Of a DNA stretch of 64,000 bases, positions 41,453 to 50,519 are shown piece by piece; position 1 is the stretch's first letter, and every line of letters starts with the position of its first letter. Where the stretch lies: the NCBI RefSeq assembly GCF_020012125.1, contig NZ_JAIFAG010000001.1, forward strand, positions 124,001 through 188,000, given 5' to 3'. This DNA comes from Hymenobacter psoromatis (GTDB taxonomy: Bacteria > Bacteroidota > Bacteroidia > Cytophagales > Hymenobacteraceae). The position numbers and the translations under genes were made by a program. Below the pieces are notes generated by a model. That model did not search any database and was not told where the DNA came from. It worked only from the letters and a program-made list of their open reading frames with translations.

Positions 41453-41457
41453 ATTTG

Positions 41458-41528
41458 AGGTAACGGGCGGATTCGAACCGCCGTAGGAGGTTTTGCAGAC
41501 CTCTACCTAGCCGCTCGGTCACGTTACC
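41458..41528 (-). tRNA. tRNA-Cys (GCA)
   Basis: On the minus strand a 71-nt cloverleaf: acceptor GGTAACG/CGTTACC, anticodon loop CTGCAAA with anticodon GCA, T loop TTCGAAT, and discriminator U73, as expected for cysteine. No CCA is encoded. A TTG-N20-TACCTTTG promoter lies just upstream. Confidence 0.95.
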
Positions 41529-41540
41529 GGCTTGGGGGCA

Positions 41541-41571
41541 CAAAGGTACGCTAAAAGAATACATTGCCCAA
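41541..41571 (-). promoter_or_regulatory. Promoter of tRNA-Cys
   Basis: The minus strand reads TTG (41571-41569), 20 nt, then TACCTTTG (41548-41541). Consensus and spacing match the Bacteroidota housekeeping promoter. The -7 box ends 13 nt before the tRNA. Confidence 0.7.
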
Positions 41572-41583
41572 GCTATAGCTCAT

Positions 41584-41618
41584 AAAAGAGCCCCGACCGC
41601 AAGGCCGGGGCTCTTTTT
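41584..41618. terminator. Terminator after rpsA
   Basis: GAGCCCCG.CC pairs with GG.CGGGGCTC around a GCAA tetraloop, flanked by AAAA on the left and TTTTT on the right. On the minus strand it ends the rpsA transcript before the tRNA-Cys promoter. Confidence 0.85.
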
Positions 41619-41636
41619 CAACTCACGCGCAGCGCC

Positions 41637-43526
41637 TTAGGCGATGTCCGCGTTGTCGGGCGACGGGCCAGCTAGTGGCACGTCAGCATCGGCGCGGGAC
41701 TTCAGGCGGTCCTCGGCGGTCTGGCGCTCGGTGGTGGCCAACTGGTCGCGCAGGGCGCTGAGGGCGTCGAGGTCGCCAAGGGTATTCTTGTCAGCCGGCT
41801 TCTTGAGGTCGCTCAGCTTGCCTTCGCCGGTGGTAGCGCCGCTAGCGGGCGACTTCTTAGCGAATTTCGAGTTGCCGACGCGGTTGCTTTCGTCCTCCTT
41901 GTTATACACGGCGGTGTGCGAGAGCACCACGCGGCGGTCATCCTTGGAGAACTCCGTGACGCGGAAGTCCAGCTGCTCGCCGTTTTCGGCGGTCGTGCCG
42001 TCTTCCTTCACCAAGCCCTTGGGGTAGGCGAAGCCTTCGATGCCGTAAGGCAATTCGAGCACCGCACCACGGTCCGACTTCTCGGTGATGGTAGCCTTGT
42101 GGACCGAGCCGGGGGTGAATACCGTCTGGAAAGTATCCCAGGGGTTTTCCTCCAGCTGCTTCACACCTAGGGCGAGGCGGCGGGCCGACATATCCAACTC
42201 GAGTACTACTACGTCGAGCTTGTCGCCAACCTTTACCACTTCCGAAGGGTGCTTCACTTTCTTGGTCCACGAAAGGTCCGACACGTGCACGAGGCCGTCT
42301 ACGCCTTCTTCCAGCTCTACGAAGAGGCCGAAGTTGGTGAGGTTACGCACCTGGCCGCTGTGCTTGGTACCCACGGCAAACTTCTCGGAGAAGTCGCCAC
42401 GCGTCCACGGGTCTTCGGTCAGTTGCTTGATACCTAGGCTCATCTTGCGGTCTTCACGGTCGAGGGTCAGTACGACTGCCTCCACAATGTCGCCCTGCTT
42501 GATGAAGTCCTGCGGGTTGCGCAGGTGCTGGCTCCAGCTCATTTCCGACACGTGAATCAGGCCTTCTACGCCCGGTACCACTTCCATAAACGCGCCGTAG
42601 TCGGCCACGTTCACGATGCGGCCCTGCACACGCGAGCCGGGACCGAGGTCGGCCGGCAGCGAATCCCACGGGTGCGGCGTCAGCTGCTTCAGGCCCAGCG
42701 AAATACGCTTCTTGGCCTCGTCGAAGTCCAACACCACCACGTTGAGTTTCTGGTCGAGCTGCAGTGCCTCGCTCGGGTGAGCGATGCGGCCCCACGAAAT
42801 GTCCGTGATGTGCAGCAGACCATCGACACCGCCGAGGTCGATGAACACGCCGAAGTTGGTCATGTTCTTGATGTTGCCTTCCAGAATCTGACCTTTTTCG
42901 AGGTTGTTCAGGATGGCTTCGCGCTGCTGCTCCAGGTCCTTCTCGATGAGGACCTTGTGCGACACCACTACGTTGTCGAAAGCGGCGTTGATTTTCACCA
43001 CTTTTACTTCCATGCGGCGACCCACATAGATGTCGAAGTCGCGGATGGGCTTCACGTCGATTTGCGAGCCGGGGAGGAAAGCTTCTACGCCATCCATCTC
43101 CATGATGAGGCCACCCTTGGTACGGCGCTTCACCACGCCTTCCAGCACGGTATCATTCTCCAGAGCTGCGTAAATCGCGTTCCAGGCCTGCTTAATTTTA
43201 GCCTTCTTGCGGCTCAGGATGAGCTGGCCGTTGGCATCCTCCTGGTCTTCGATGAATACGTCCACCTCGTCGCCCACCTTGAGGTCGGGCAGGTCGCGGA
43301 ATTCGCTCAGCGGCACGAGGCCATCTGATTTGAAGCCGATGTTCAGGATAACATCACGGTCGGTCATGCCCACCACGGTGCCTTTAATTACCTCTTCCTC
43401 CTGAACGGTGGTGAGGGTGTCGCTGTAAAGCTTTTCCAGCTCAGCGCGCTGCTCGGCGTTGTAGTTACCGCCAAAGCCGCCTGCTCCGACATTGTCCCAG
43501 TCGAAATCGTCAACCAATTCTGCCAT
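41637..43526 (-). CDS. rpsA: 30S ribosomal protein S1
   Basis: A 629-residue protein starting MAELVDDFDWDNVGAGGFGG. Six S1 RNA-binding repeats can be followed, for example GTVVGMTDRDVILNIGFKSD, GQILEGNIKNMTNFGVFIDL, GSRVQGRIVNVADYGAFMEV and GTKHSGQVRNLTNFGLFVEL. S1 brings mRNA to the 30S subunit. The acidic N-terminus and the Lys/Ala-rich C-terminal tail are typical of Bacteroidota S1. ATG 43526 is the start; the longer frame runs into the promoter (43638-43667). The unit ends at a strong terminator. Confidence 0.97.
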   Translation of the reverse strand: MAELVDDFDWDNVGAGGFGGNYNAEQRAELEKLYSDTLTTVQEEEVIKGTVVGMTDRDVILNIGFKSDGLVPLSEFRDLPDLKVGDEVDVFIEDQEDANGQLILSRKKAKIKQAWNAIYAALENDTVLEGVVKRRTKGGLIMEMDGVEAFLPGSQIDVKPIRDFDIYVGRRMEVKVVKINAAFDNVVVSHKVLIEKDLEQQREAILNNLEKGQILEGNIKNMTNFGVFIDLGGVDGLLHITDISWGRIAHPSEALQLDQKLNVVVLDFDEAKKRISLGLKQLTPHPWDSLPADLGPGSRVQGRIVNVADYGAFMEVVPGVEGLIHVSEMSWSQHLRNPQDFIKQGDIVEAVVLTLDREDRKMSLGIKQLTEDPWTRGDFSEKFAVGTKHSGQVRNLTNFGLFVELEEGVDGLVHVSDLSWTKKVKHPSEVVKVGDKLDVVVLELDMSARRLALGVKQLEENPWDTFQTVFTPGSVHKATITEKSDRGAVLELPYGIEGFAYPKGLVKEDGTTAENGEQLDFRVTEFSKDDRRVVLSHTAVYNKEDESNRVGNSKFAKKSPASGATTGEGKLSDLKKPADKNTLGDLDALSALRDQLATTERQTAEDRLKSRADADVPLAGPSPDNADIA

Positions 43527-43637
43527 GTGTAGCGGGTTCCTAAATACCTGAACACCACAGCCGGAACCCGAAGCCGAAGCGCAGTTTGTCTTGATACCAC
43601 GAGGGTTAGCTCCCGGCCCGCCACCTTGACAGGGCCG

Positions 43638-43667
43638 CAAAGGTACGGATTCTCAAGCTAATAACAA
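43638..43667 (-). promoter_or_regulatory. rpsA promoter
   Basis: The minus strand reads TTG (43667-43665), 19 nt, then TACCTTTG (43645-43638). It lies 112 nt upstream of the rpsA ATG, giving a leader of about 100 nt, where S1 autoregulation is plausible but unproven. Confidence 0.65.
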
Positions 43668-43674
43668 CGTGTAA

Positions 43675-43784
43675 TCGGTCGCCATTGCGAACACTGCAAA
43701 GCAATCGCATCCGCACCATTCCAAAACGAGCGGTGCAGGTGTCGGTTAAGTTCAACTACTTCGCAGGCTCACAATGACGGCCGA
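43675..43784. repeat. Family B inverted repeat, diverged copy
   Basis: TCGGTCGCCATTGCGAACAC with CAAAGCAATCGC on the left faces CTTCGCAGGCTCACAATGAC with GGCCGA on the right; the ends pair with several mismatches. The CATTGCGA...GCAATCGC words are shared with 62811-62932. Confidence 0.6.
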
Positions 43785-43806
43785 TTTAGCACCAACTCTA
43801 ACTAAA

Positions 43807-43840
43807 AAAAGGCAGGCTTCCTGAAAAAAGCCTGCCTTTT
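43807..43840. terminator. Terminator
   Basis: AAAAGGCAGGCTT (43807-43819) pairs perfectly with AAGCCTGCCTTTT (43828-43840). It follows the minus-strand T9SS protein gene. Confidence 0.85.
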
Positions 43841-43859
43841 AATCAAGATAAACCAGTGT

Positions 43860-46151
43860 CTACTTTTTCTGCAGGCGTACCGATTGGGTACTGCCATCCG
43901 CCAGCGTGATGCGGGCCAAGTACATTCCGGTATGCAGGTCGCTCAGGTCGCCCAAGTCTAGGCTGGCATTGTTAATGGTCAGGCTCTGCTGGCGTACCGT
44001 TCGGCCCACCATGTCAATCAGCTGCACTTGAGCAACCCCGTTAGATACGTCACTACCGAAGTTGAGACTTACCTTATCGGTATCAAGGAAGGGATTGGGA
44101 TAAACGGATAACGCTACCGCGCCAGTCGCCGAACCATCGAAGTTCAAGGCCCGCGTGGGCGAGTACGAATCTTTACCGTCCAAATCCACTTGGTGTAGGC
44201 GGTAGTAGCGATTACCAAACTTACCACTCTCCGTGTCCACGTACTTGTAGTTTTTGGCCTGTATGCTGTTAGGCGTTTCGCTGCTCACAAACCCTAATGT
44301 GCGGAAAGTAGTGCCGTCGGTAGATACCTGCACTTCGAAGCCTCTGCTATTGGTTTCCGTAGCGGTTTTCCAGGTGAGCAGGGCGTTAGCAGCACTACGG
44401 GTAGCGTTGAATGAGACTAGGACCACCGGAAGAGGATTAAATTCATCTCCTAGGGTTATGGTGTTGAGCGAGCCATTATAACCCAGTCGCGTCACGGTGT
44501 GATTTACTATATCCACATTCCCAGTCCGGCCAACAAGGTTATAAGGAGGGCCGTTATTGGCCGTTTTAAAAATTGTCAGATTTTGCTCCGGGTTACCATT
44601 CAACTCATCTGTTGAGTTAAGATAATGGAATACGATATCTGTAGTATTGCCATTATTGATATCACCCGTTATACCATACTGCCTCTTTATTGGCAAAGGA
44701 TTGGCAGTAGTAGACGGTGGGGTGAGAGGGTCGCCGACGGTTCGCGTAATCTTAACAGTCCCGCTTACAGGCAGAGTGGGAGTGAGGTCAAGGCCAATAT
44801 TGCCAAAGGTCTGCGGTGTGCCCACACTCATCGTTCTTTCCGCGATTGTTATTCCCTGAATATAGGAGGTGTTAGTTTCTCCTTGCAAGATACCGGTATT
44901 ATTTATAACCACCTTAGTAGTTTGCGTAGTATTAATGTCAAAATTAGCATTATCTGCCGCTGTACGTAGGATAGCGCCAGTGCCCCTAGGTGCCGCCTTG
45001 AAGACTAGTGTATTTAATATATCAATTTCATTGATAACCGCTTTAATACCGCTGCCTTCAACGACAATATCTGTAACACTTAGAAGCCCTCTGATAGCCT
45101 GAGGATTACCATCATTGCGAGCAAACACCACAGTAGAGTTGAGCGTAGAGTCCTGTACTCCTGGTGAGCCCACAACACCGCCTAGTAGACCACCGGCGTA
45201 GTTGTTCAAATCGCCAAAAACACGTAGCGTAGCGCCTATCGGTGTGCCATTCGTAGTAGATTGGCCGATACGCACAAGTGCCCGCGTACTGTTAGCTGTA
45301 CCGTTAAGAGTTAGGCTCCTAACCTCATAAGTTGCCGCAGGGTCACCAAGTAGGGGAGTAACTGTAAAAGCGGAATTAGGTCCTTTATCCGGGATAATGG
45401 CATCAGCATTGCGCGTGGGAACGCCGTTAGTCCAGTTATCTGCATTTAGCCAATCAACACCGGCAGCAGTGTTAGTCTGGCTAATCCAAGTCGTGGTAGC
45501 TCCGTTAGGCGTAACTGCAGGGGCTAGTACAGTGAAAGTTGCGCTGTATGGATTAGTAGCTCCATTGCCAGGGTTAGGAAGATTTGTTGAAGGCTTGCTA
45601 CCATTCTTATAATTAGCATCATAGTATATATCAACCTGAAACGTACCACCGCCAATCGTTTTAGCAATAGCTAATAAGTCGATAGAACTGCTATAAATGT
45701 ACGTTACTGGAGAACTGGTTTTAGTAGAAGTTAACGTTAAAGGCAGACTTTTATAAGCGGGTATAGAACTTGTCATCGTACCCTTTAGATACACCCGGTA
45801 GTAAAAATTAGAGCTATTAACTGGTATTGTCTTAGTTGCACCGTTTAGCGTGTCACTAATTGCGGCAATGGCCAAACTACCAGTTGTCAGGTCAAAGATT
45901 CCACCTTTACCTAAGTCTGCTCCCGCAAAACGAGTAGTAGTAGAGTCCTGCCCTCGTAGACCGAAATAAAGTGTGTTGGAAGAAGCTGTGGTAGTAGTTG
46001 CGCTAACTGTTAGGTCACTCGCATTAAAGTATACCTGTCCCCACGCCGAACGCGAAGAACTCAGACCTGCAAGCAGGACTAAAAATGGTAATAAAACCCG
46101 CCAAGACGCCCAGCCGGGCCTACCTTTCGGCGTAAGAGTAAGATTTTGCAT
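43860..46151 (-). CDS. Large T9SS-exported surface protein
   Basis: A 763-residue protein. A hydrophobic N-terminal signal (about residues 17-38, ends SAWGQ) is followed by a long Thr/Asn/Ser-rich beta-rich region to about 560. LPVVLVSFNATRSAANALLT with WKTATETNSRGFEVQVSTDG starts a fibronectin-like domain common in Bacteroidota surface proteins. The end (LSVYPNPFLDTDKVSLNF...LIDMVGRTVRQQ...LHTGMYLARI...QSVRLQKK) is a T9SS type A sorting signal. Codons are clearly AT-richer than the neighbours through the middle part, suggesting transfer or relaxed composition. Ligand unknown; an adhesion or matrix role is possible. Confidence 0.85.
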   Translation of the reverse strand: MQNLTLTPKGRPGWASWRVLLPFLVLLAGLSSSRSAWGQVYFNASDLTVSATTTTASSNTLYFGLRGQDSTTTRFAGADLGKGGIFDLTTGSLAIAAISDTLNGATKTIPVNSSNFYYRVYLKGTMTSSIPAYKSLPLTLTSTKTSSPVTYIYSSSIDLLAIAKTIGGGTFQVDIYYDANYKNGSKPSTNLPNPGNGATNPYSATFTVLAPAVTPNGATTTWISQTNTAAGVDWLNADNWTNGVPTRNADAIIPDKGPNSAFTVTPLLGDPAATYEVRSLTLNGTANSTRALVRIGQSTTNGTPIGATLRVFGDLNNYAGGLLGGVVGSPGVQDSTLNSTVVFARNDGNPQAIRGLLSVTDIVVEGSGIKAVINEIDILNTLVFKAAPRGTGAILRTAADNANFDINTTQTTKVVINNTGILQGETNTSYIQGITIAERTMSVGTPQTFGNIGLDLTPTLPVSGTVKITRTVGDPLTPPSTTANPLPIKRQYGITGDINNGNTTDIVFHYLNSTDELNGNPEQNLTIFKTANNGPPYNLVGRTGNVDIVNHTVTRLGYNGSLNTITLGDEFNPLPVVLVSFNATRSAANALLTWKTATETNSRGFEVQVSTDGTTFRTLGFVSSETPNSIQAKNYKYVDTESGKFGNRYYRLHQVDLDGKDSYSPTRALNFDGSATGAVALSVYPNPFLDTDKVSLNFGSDVSNGVAQVQLIDMVGRTVRQQSLTINNASLDLGDLSDLHTGMYLARITLADGSTQSVRLQKK

Positions 46152-46366
46152 GATGAAAAAAGGAGTGAAGGTGCTGAGTTAAAAGCGTTCAAAAACGCAA
46201 GTGTGGCCTTGTACGCAAGAGGTCATGTGAGGTTAACTTCTTTCTAAGAAAAATCCCACAAAGTAACAAAAGCCTAAATCAGCTGCAAATAATGCAACCG
46301 GCCGCAAGATACGCACCAATGCTGGAAGCGGTTTTGCTTATCCCGTCAGAAAGTAGGATTATAGTT

Positions 46367-47290
46367 TTAGTGCACTACGCTGTAAGGCATAGCTGCCAGA
46401 GCCTTTTTCTGCTCGGAAAGCTCAACGCGCAGAATATCGTGCACGCTGAACCGGATGCGGTTCGAGAGCTGCGTGAGGGGTAGGTCGTTGGAATCCAGCC
46501 CAAAAGGGTTCTCGATTTCCTCGCCAATCATTTCCAGGCCCAGCAGCGCGTAGGCCCCGAACATGGCAATAGGAATCATAAAGAAGCCAGAGGTGGACAG
46601 TAGCACGAACGGCATTACCCCGATAAAAGTCAGAATGTACGCCTTAATGAAAAAGGTATAGGAAAAAGGGATGGGGGTAGCCTTAATGCGTTCGCAGGTG
46701 CCGCTGACTGACATCATGCCTAAGAAATGGGGCTTGAAGGTGAGCAAGTGCGTATCACGAATAATTTCAACTTGGCGCAACTGCTCCAGGCTTTCCTGCA
46801 ACACGGCCAGGATGGTGGCGGCCACGTTTTCGGCCGTGCGCAGCCGCTCCATAATGTCGGGCGTGGCTTCCATTTGCTCAAATTTCATTTGGCCGCGTAA
46901 CGAGCCTTTGAGCGCGAAGGGGAAGTTGGAGATGAGCGCGGCGAAGTAGCGCCGGCTGGCGATGGCATCGCGGGGTAGTACGGCGTTGAACTCGATGGCC
47001 AGGCCCCGGCACTGCGAAATGAGCTGCCCCCATACTTTGCGGCCCTCGTAGTAGCGGTCGTAGGCCGTGTTGGTACGAAAGACCATTAGCAAACTCAGCA
47101 GAATACCCAGGAAGGAAAAATATTCCCGGCTGATACTGAGCATGGGATGGTGAAGCTCCAGTCCCCAAAGGGCAATAAGTCCGTTGTAAATACCTACTAC
47201 GCTGACGCGCACCAGCAGCCGGCGAATGACGGCCGACGTGTGAAAGTGGCGAAGTGCCTGCCACCAGTCACCGCCTTGGTACACAATCAT
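46367..47290 (-). CDS. Bestrophin-like (RFP-TM) anion channel protein
   Basis: A 307-residue membrane protein starting MIVYQGGDWWQALRHFHTSA. Membrane segments lie at about 25-45, 55-75, 205-230 and 235-255. Family hallmarks are SFLGILLSLLMVFRTNTAYDRYYEGRK (split in my reading at residues 58-84), IPFSYTFFIKAYILTF and GEEIENPFGLDSNDLPL. Bacterial bestrophins are pentameric chloride or cation channels in the cytoplasmic membrane. It is divergent from the DedA gene, sharing about 110 nt. Confidence 0.9.
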   Translation of the reverse strand: MIVYQGGDWWQALRHFHTSAVIRRLLVRVSVVGIYNGLIALWGLELHHPMLSISREYFSFLGILLSLLMVFRTNTAYDRYYEGRKVWGQLISQCRGLAIEFNAVLPRDAIASRRYFAALISNFPFALKGSLRGQMKFEQMEATPDIMERLRTAENVAATILAVLQESLEQLRQVEIIRDTHLLTFKPHFLGMMSVSGTCERIKATPIPFSYTFFIKAYILTFIGVMPFVLLSTSGFFMIPIAMFGAYALLGLEMIGEEIENPFGLDSNDLPLTQLSNRIRFSVHDILRVELSEQKKALAAMPYSVVH

Positions 47291-47402
47291 GAGAGTAGAG
47301 TTTTGGCCCGCCTTAAACGCAGGCCATCCAGCCCAAGTTGGGCGGCGGCTTCGCAATCTTCGTACCAGCCGCCCTTTCTTTGCGCATTCAACCCTACCCC
47401 GC

Positions 47403-48068
47403 ATGGAGTTACTCAAGCACTTTTTAGACTTACTGCTGCACCTCGACAAGACGCTGGTAAGCGTAGTGCACGATTACGGCAACCTAACGTACCTGATTCT
47501 TTTTCTGATAATCTTTACTGAAACCGGAGTAGTGGTGCTGCCCTTTCTGCCCGGCGACTCGCTGCTATTCGTGGCGGGCACGCTGGCCGCGCAGGTCAGC
47601 CCCGAAACTGGCCAGCCGCTGCTTCAAATTGGCTACCTGATTCCGCTGCTGATAGTGGCCGCGTTTATTGGTGATAACCTGAACTACGCCATTGGCGACT
47701 ACCTTGGCCCCAGGGTATTTCGGGAGGACTTCCGGTTTTTGAAGCGCAAGTACCTGGAGCAGACGCAGGCGTTTTATGCCAAGCACGGGGGTAAGACCAT
47801 CATTATGGCGCGCTTCGTACCCATCGTGCGCACGTTTGCGCCCTTTGTGGCGGGGGTAGGCACCATGACGTACCGGCATTTCGCCTCGTTCAGCATTGCA
47901 GGGGCGGTGCTGTGGGTGGTGTCGCTGACGCTGGCGGGCTACCTTTTTGGGAATATCCCGCTAGTGAAAAATAATTTTACGCTGGTTATCTACGCCATTA
48001 TTCTGGTGTCGGTGCTGCCGCCGCTGTGGCAGTTCGTGCGCGGCAAGCTGCAAGGCCGGCCGGCGTAG
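47403..48068 (+). CDS. DedA family membrane protein
   Basis: A 221-residue protein with five or six hydrophobic segments, starting MELLKHFLDLLLHLDKTLVS. Family motifs: FTETGVVVLPFLPGDSLLF (acidic re-entrant helix) and GGKTIIMARFVPIVRTFAPF with VAGVGTMTYRHF, including the ArgPhe-Pro-x-ArgThr signature. DedA proteins flip polyprenyl phosphate or phospholipids or affect membrane energetics. The longer upstream frame is not needed. TTTCTTTG, one base from the -7 consensus, precedes the gene. aroE follows 33 nt downstream. Confidence 0.92.
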   Translation: MELLKHFLDLLLHLDKTLVSVVHDYGNLTYLILFLIIFTETGVVVLPFLPGDSLLFVAGTLAAQVSPETGQPLLQIGYLIPLLIVAAFIGDNLNYAIGDYLGPRVFREDFRFLKRKYLEQTQAFYAKHGGKTIIMARFVPIVRTFAPFVAGVGTMTYRHFASFSIAGAVLWVVSLTLAGYLFGNIPLVKNNFTLVIYAIILVSVLPPLWQFVRGKLQGRPA

Positions 48069-48101
48069 GGGGGGTAGGGTACCATTTCTTTTTTACAGCT
48101 T

Positions 48102-48869
48102 ATGCGCACTTTCGGGCTGCTGGGCCGTTCGTTAGCCCACTCATTTTCGCAGCGGTACTTCAGTCAAAAGTTCACTGACTTGGGGCTAGCTGATTGTCGC
48201 TACGAGCTGTTTGAGCTGGCCGAGGCCGCTGAGCTGCCGCAACTGCTGGCCCGCTACCCCGACCTGGCGGGCCTGAACGTCACCATTCCTTATAAAGAGC
48301 AGATGGGTCTCTACCTCGCGCGGCTCGCGCCCTCGGCCGCGCTGGTGGGAGCGGTCAACGTTATTGAGCTGCGTGCCGGTGGCGAGCTGGTAGGACACAA
48401 TACCGATTACGTGGGCTTCCGGGAATCGCTACGGCGCTTCTACCCCGTGCGCGGGGCGGAGGCGCGGGCACTGGTGCTGGGCACCGGCGGCGCGGCCAAG
48501 GCCGTAGCCGTGGCGCTGCGCGAGCTAGGTATTGCCAGCCAGCCGGTTTCACGCCGCCCGCAAGCCGGGCATCTCACCTACGCCGAGCTGACTCCGGCGG
48601 TGCTGGCGGCGCATCCGCTCCTTATCAATACGACCCCGCTAGGTACCTACCCGGCCGTAGAAGAATGCCCGCCGCTGCCCTACGAAGCCCTCACGCCGGG
48701 ACACTACCTGTTCGACCTCATTTATAACCCGCCCGAAACCCTGTTTTTGCAGCGTGGCTTGGCCGCGGGCGCCCAAATCAGAAACGGTCTGGAAATGCTG
48801 GAGCTGCAAGCCGAAGCCGCCTGGGCCATCTGGAATGGCGAAATGGTAATTGAGGGAAATGGTAATTGA
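48102..48869 (+). CDS. aroE: Shikimate dehydrogenase
   Basis: A 255-residue AroE. Substrate-site motifs: GRSLAHSFSQ (8-17), NVTIPYKEQM with catalytic Lys65, GAVNVI (83-88) and HNTDYVGF with catalytic Asp102. The nucleotide-binding loop is VLGTGGAAKAVA (about 125-136), then NTTPLGTYP. It reduces 3-dehydroshikimate with NADPH in the aromatic amino-acid pathway. It lies 33 nt after dedA and is probably co-transcribed. The last codons (NGN-stop) are encoded within the left arm of a 39-bp palindrome, and a 14-bp direct repeat AAATGGTAATTGAG brings in that end. Confidence 0.95.
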   Translation: MRTFGLLGRSLAHSFSQRYFSQKFTDLGLADCRYELFELAEAAELPQLLARYPDLAGLNVTIPYKEQMGLYLARLAPSAALVGAVNVIELRAGGELVGHNTDYVGFRESLRRFYPVRGAEARALVLGTGGAAKAVAVALRELGIASQPVSRRPQAGHLTYAELTPAVLAAHPLLINTTPLGTYPAVEECPPLPYEALTPGHYLFDLIYNPPETLFLQRGLAAGAQIRNGLEMLELQAEAAWAIWNGEMVIEGNGN

Positions 48870-48941
48870 GTGCATAAAGAGAACGGTCATGCTTCCTTCG
48901 TCAGCATGACCGTTCTCTTTATGCACTCAATTACCATTTCC
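48855..48941. repeat. 39-bp perfect inverted repeat, Family A derivative and shared gene end
   Basis: Arms 48855-48893 and 48903-48941 are exact reverse complements around TCCTTCGTC. The inner arm GAGAACGGTCATGCT and the TCCTTCGTCAGCATGAC core match the outer arms of the Family A repeat, with its middle deleted. The left arm holds the aroE stop codon, and the right arm ends one base before the wrbA stop at 48942. Confidence 0.88.
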
Positions 48942-49553
48942 TTATTTCGCCAATTTACTGGCAATCTGGGCGGTGTGGCGACCCTGGAAGCGGGCTCCTT
49001 CCAGCTCGTTGGGGCTCGGCTGGCGCTCGCCCTGGCCGCCGGCCACGGTGCTGGCACCGTAGGGCGTGCCGCCGGTTACTTCGGTGTAACCCATCTGGCC
49101 CTGCCAGGCGTAGGGTAGGCCCACGATAACGAAGCCGTGGTGCAGCAGCTCGGTGTGGAAGTTGCGGATGGTTTCTTCTTGGCCGCCGTGCTGGGTGGCC
49201 GTGCTCACGAAAGCCCCGCCCACCTTGCCCACCAGTGCGCCCGTGGCCCATAGGCCGCCGGTGCTATCCATGAAGGCTTGCATCTGGCCGCAGAGGTTGC
49301 CGTAGCGGGTTGGCGTGCCGAAAATGATGGCGTCGTAATCGGCCAACTCGTTGGGGGTAGCCACGGGCACGTGGGCGAAAGCCTGCTGCGCCTCGGTCGC
49401 GCCCGTTTTGTCCAGGATTTCCTGGGCCAGGGTTTCAGGGACGCGCTTGATAGTTACCTCGTTGCCGGCTACTTCGCGCGCACCTTCCGCCACGGCTTCC
49501 GCTAGCTTCCAAACGTGGCCGTAGGTCGAATAAAATAAAATGAGCGTTTTCAT
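48942..49553 (-). CDS. wrbA: WrbA-type NAD(P)H:quinone oxidoreductase
   Basis: A 203-residue flavodoxin-like protein. FMN-binding segments: [32 protein letters not shown] and [13 protein letters not shown], and the WrbA-typical [12 protein letters not shown]. WrbA is a tetrameric FMN enzyme reducing quinones by two electrons. It is cytosolic. It stands alone, and its 3' end touches the palindrome shared with aroE. The AT-rich region 49554-49873 upstream holds no gene before the ECF sigma factor. Confidence 0.94.
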   Translation of the reverse strand: MKTLILFYSTYGHVWKLAEAVAEGAREVAGNEVTIKRVPETLAQEILDKTGATEAQQAFAHVPVATPNELADYDAIIFGTPTRYGNLCGQMQAFMDSTGGLWATGALVGKVGGAFVSTATQHGGQEETIRNFHTELLHHGFVIVGLPYAWQGQMGYTEVTGGTPYGASTVAGGQGERQPSPNELEGARFQGRHTAQIASKLAK

Positions 49554-49800
49554 GAGGGAGAAAATGGGGTGAAAAATAAGAAATGCGCGCGGGCCCAGCT
49601 AGTTGCAGGTAGCGCTTGAGGCTGACAGATGTTTATACATTAAATGTAGTTACATTGTTTAATTAACAGAAGTTATGCGTGCGTAATATTCTGACTTATA
49701 AAAATTTAGCTTAAAAATAAAATAATTTACGCTACGTATGCAACGCCTGGTGGGGGGTAGGCTTCTTAGAAGGCGTAGCGGTAGGCCCGGTGGGCAGGCG

Positions 49801-49808
49801 TATATTTC
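49801..49808 (+). promoter_or_regulatory. -7-like element of the ECF sigma operon (TATATTTC)
   Basis: TATATTTC, one base from TAnnTTTG. A start at GTG 49790 would lie upstream of this box, which favours the ATG at 49874. Confidence 0.4.
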
Positions 49809-49873
49809 GTAGGCAGCTAGCTAATGATGCACATGGTTACCCGAGTTTACGCCGGCCTGCGCCGGCCCCTGCT

Positions 49874-50503
49874 ATGAGTGCCGCCGCCTGGCCCGCGCTG
49901 GTCCCTGGAACCCCGATGCCTACTGCTAATAACTTGACGGTAAGCCGCTCTAGTGGTGCTACCCTGCCCACCGAAGCCGAGCTCATTGAGGGCTGCCTGC
50001 AAGGCCGGCAACTGGCTCAGAAACAGCTCTACGACCGCTACGCCGCCCGCATGATGGCCGTGTGCCTGCGCTATGCCCAGACGACGTTTGAGGCCGAAGA
50101 CGTGTTGCAAGAAGGTTTTCTAACGGTGTTTCGGACCCTGGGCAGTTTTCGGCGCGAGTGCCCACTCGAATACTGGATTCGGCGCATCATGGTGAATGCG
50201 GCCCTGCGCCAGCACCGCCGCAACGCCCCACTGGTAGCCGTGAGCGACGGCGACTATCCCGAGCTACTGGCCAGCGAAGAATTTACCTTCAGCAGCTACG
50301 CCTACGGCGAGCTGCTGGCTGTGGTGCAGGAGTTGGCCCCGCGCTACCGGCTGGTATTCAACCTCTACGCCATCGAAGGCTACACGCACCGGGAAATCGG
50401 GGAGATGCTGAGTATCTCGGAGGGCACCAGCAAATCGCAATATTCCCGCGCCCGCGTGGTGCTCCAAACCAAGCTCGCCCGCCTCCAACCTCCCGCTAAA
50501 TAA
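49874..50503 (+). CDS. ECF-type RNA polymerase sigma factor
   Basis: A 209-residue sigma factor. Region 2 is seen as YDRYAARMMAVCLRYAQTTF with EAEDVLQEGFLTVFRTLGSF; the linker is short; region 4 is LAPRYRLVFNLYAIEGYTHR with EIGEMLSISEGTSKSQYSRA, the helix-turn-helix that reads the -35. The group is typical of Bacteroidota, where the next gene encodes its membrane partner, as here 16 nt downstream. ATG 49916 (MPTANN) is an alternative start. The signal is unknown. Confidence 0.9.
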   Translation: MSAAAWPALVPGTPMPTANNLTVSRSSGATLPTEAELIEGCLQGRQLAQKQLYDRYAARMMAVCLRYAQTTFEAEDVLQEGFLTVFRTLGSFRRECPLEYWIRRIMVNAALRQHRRNAPLVAVSDGDYPELLASEEFTFSSYAYGELLAVVQELAPRYRLVFNLYAIEGYTHREIGEMLSISEGTSKSQYSRARVVLQTKLARLQPPAK

Positions 50504-50519
50504 TTTCAATTACTCATTT

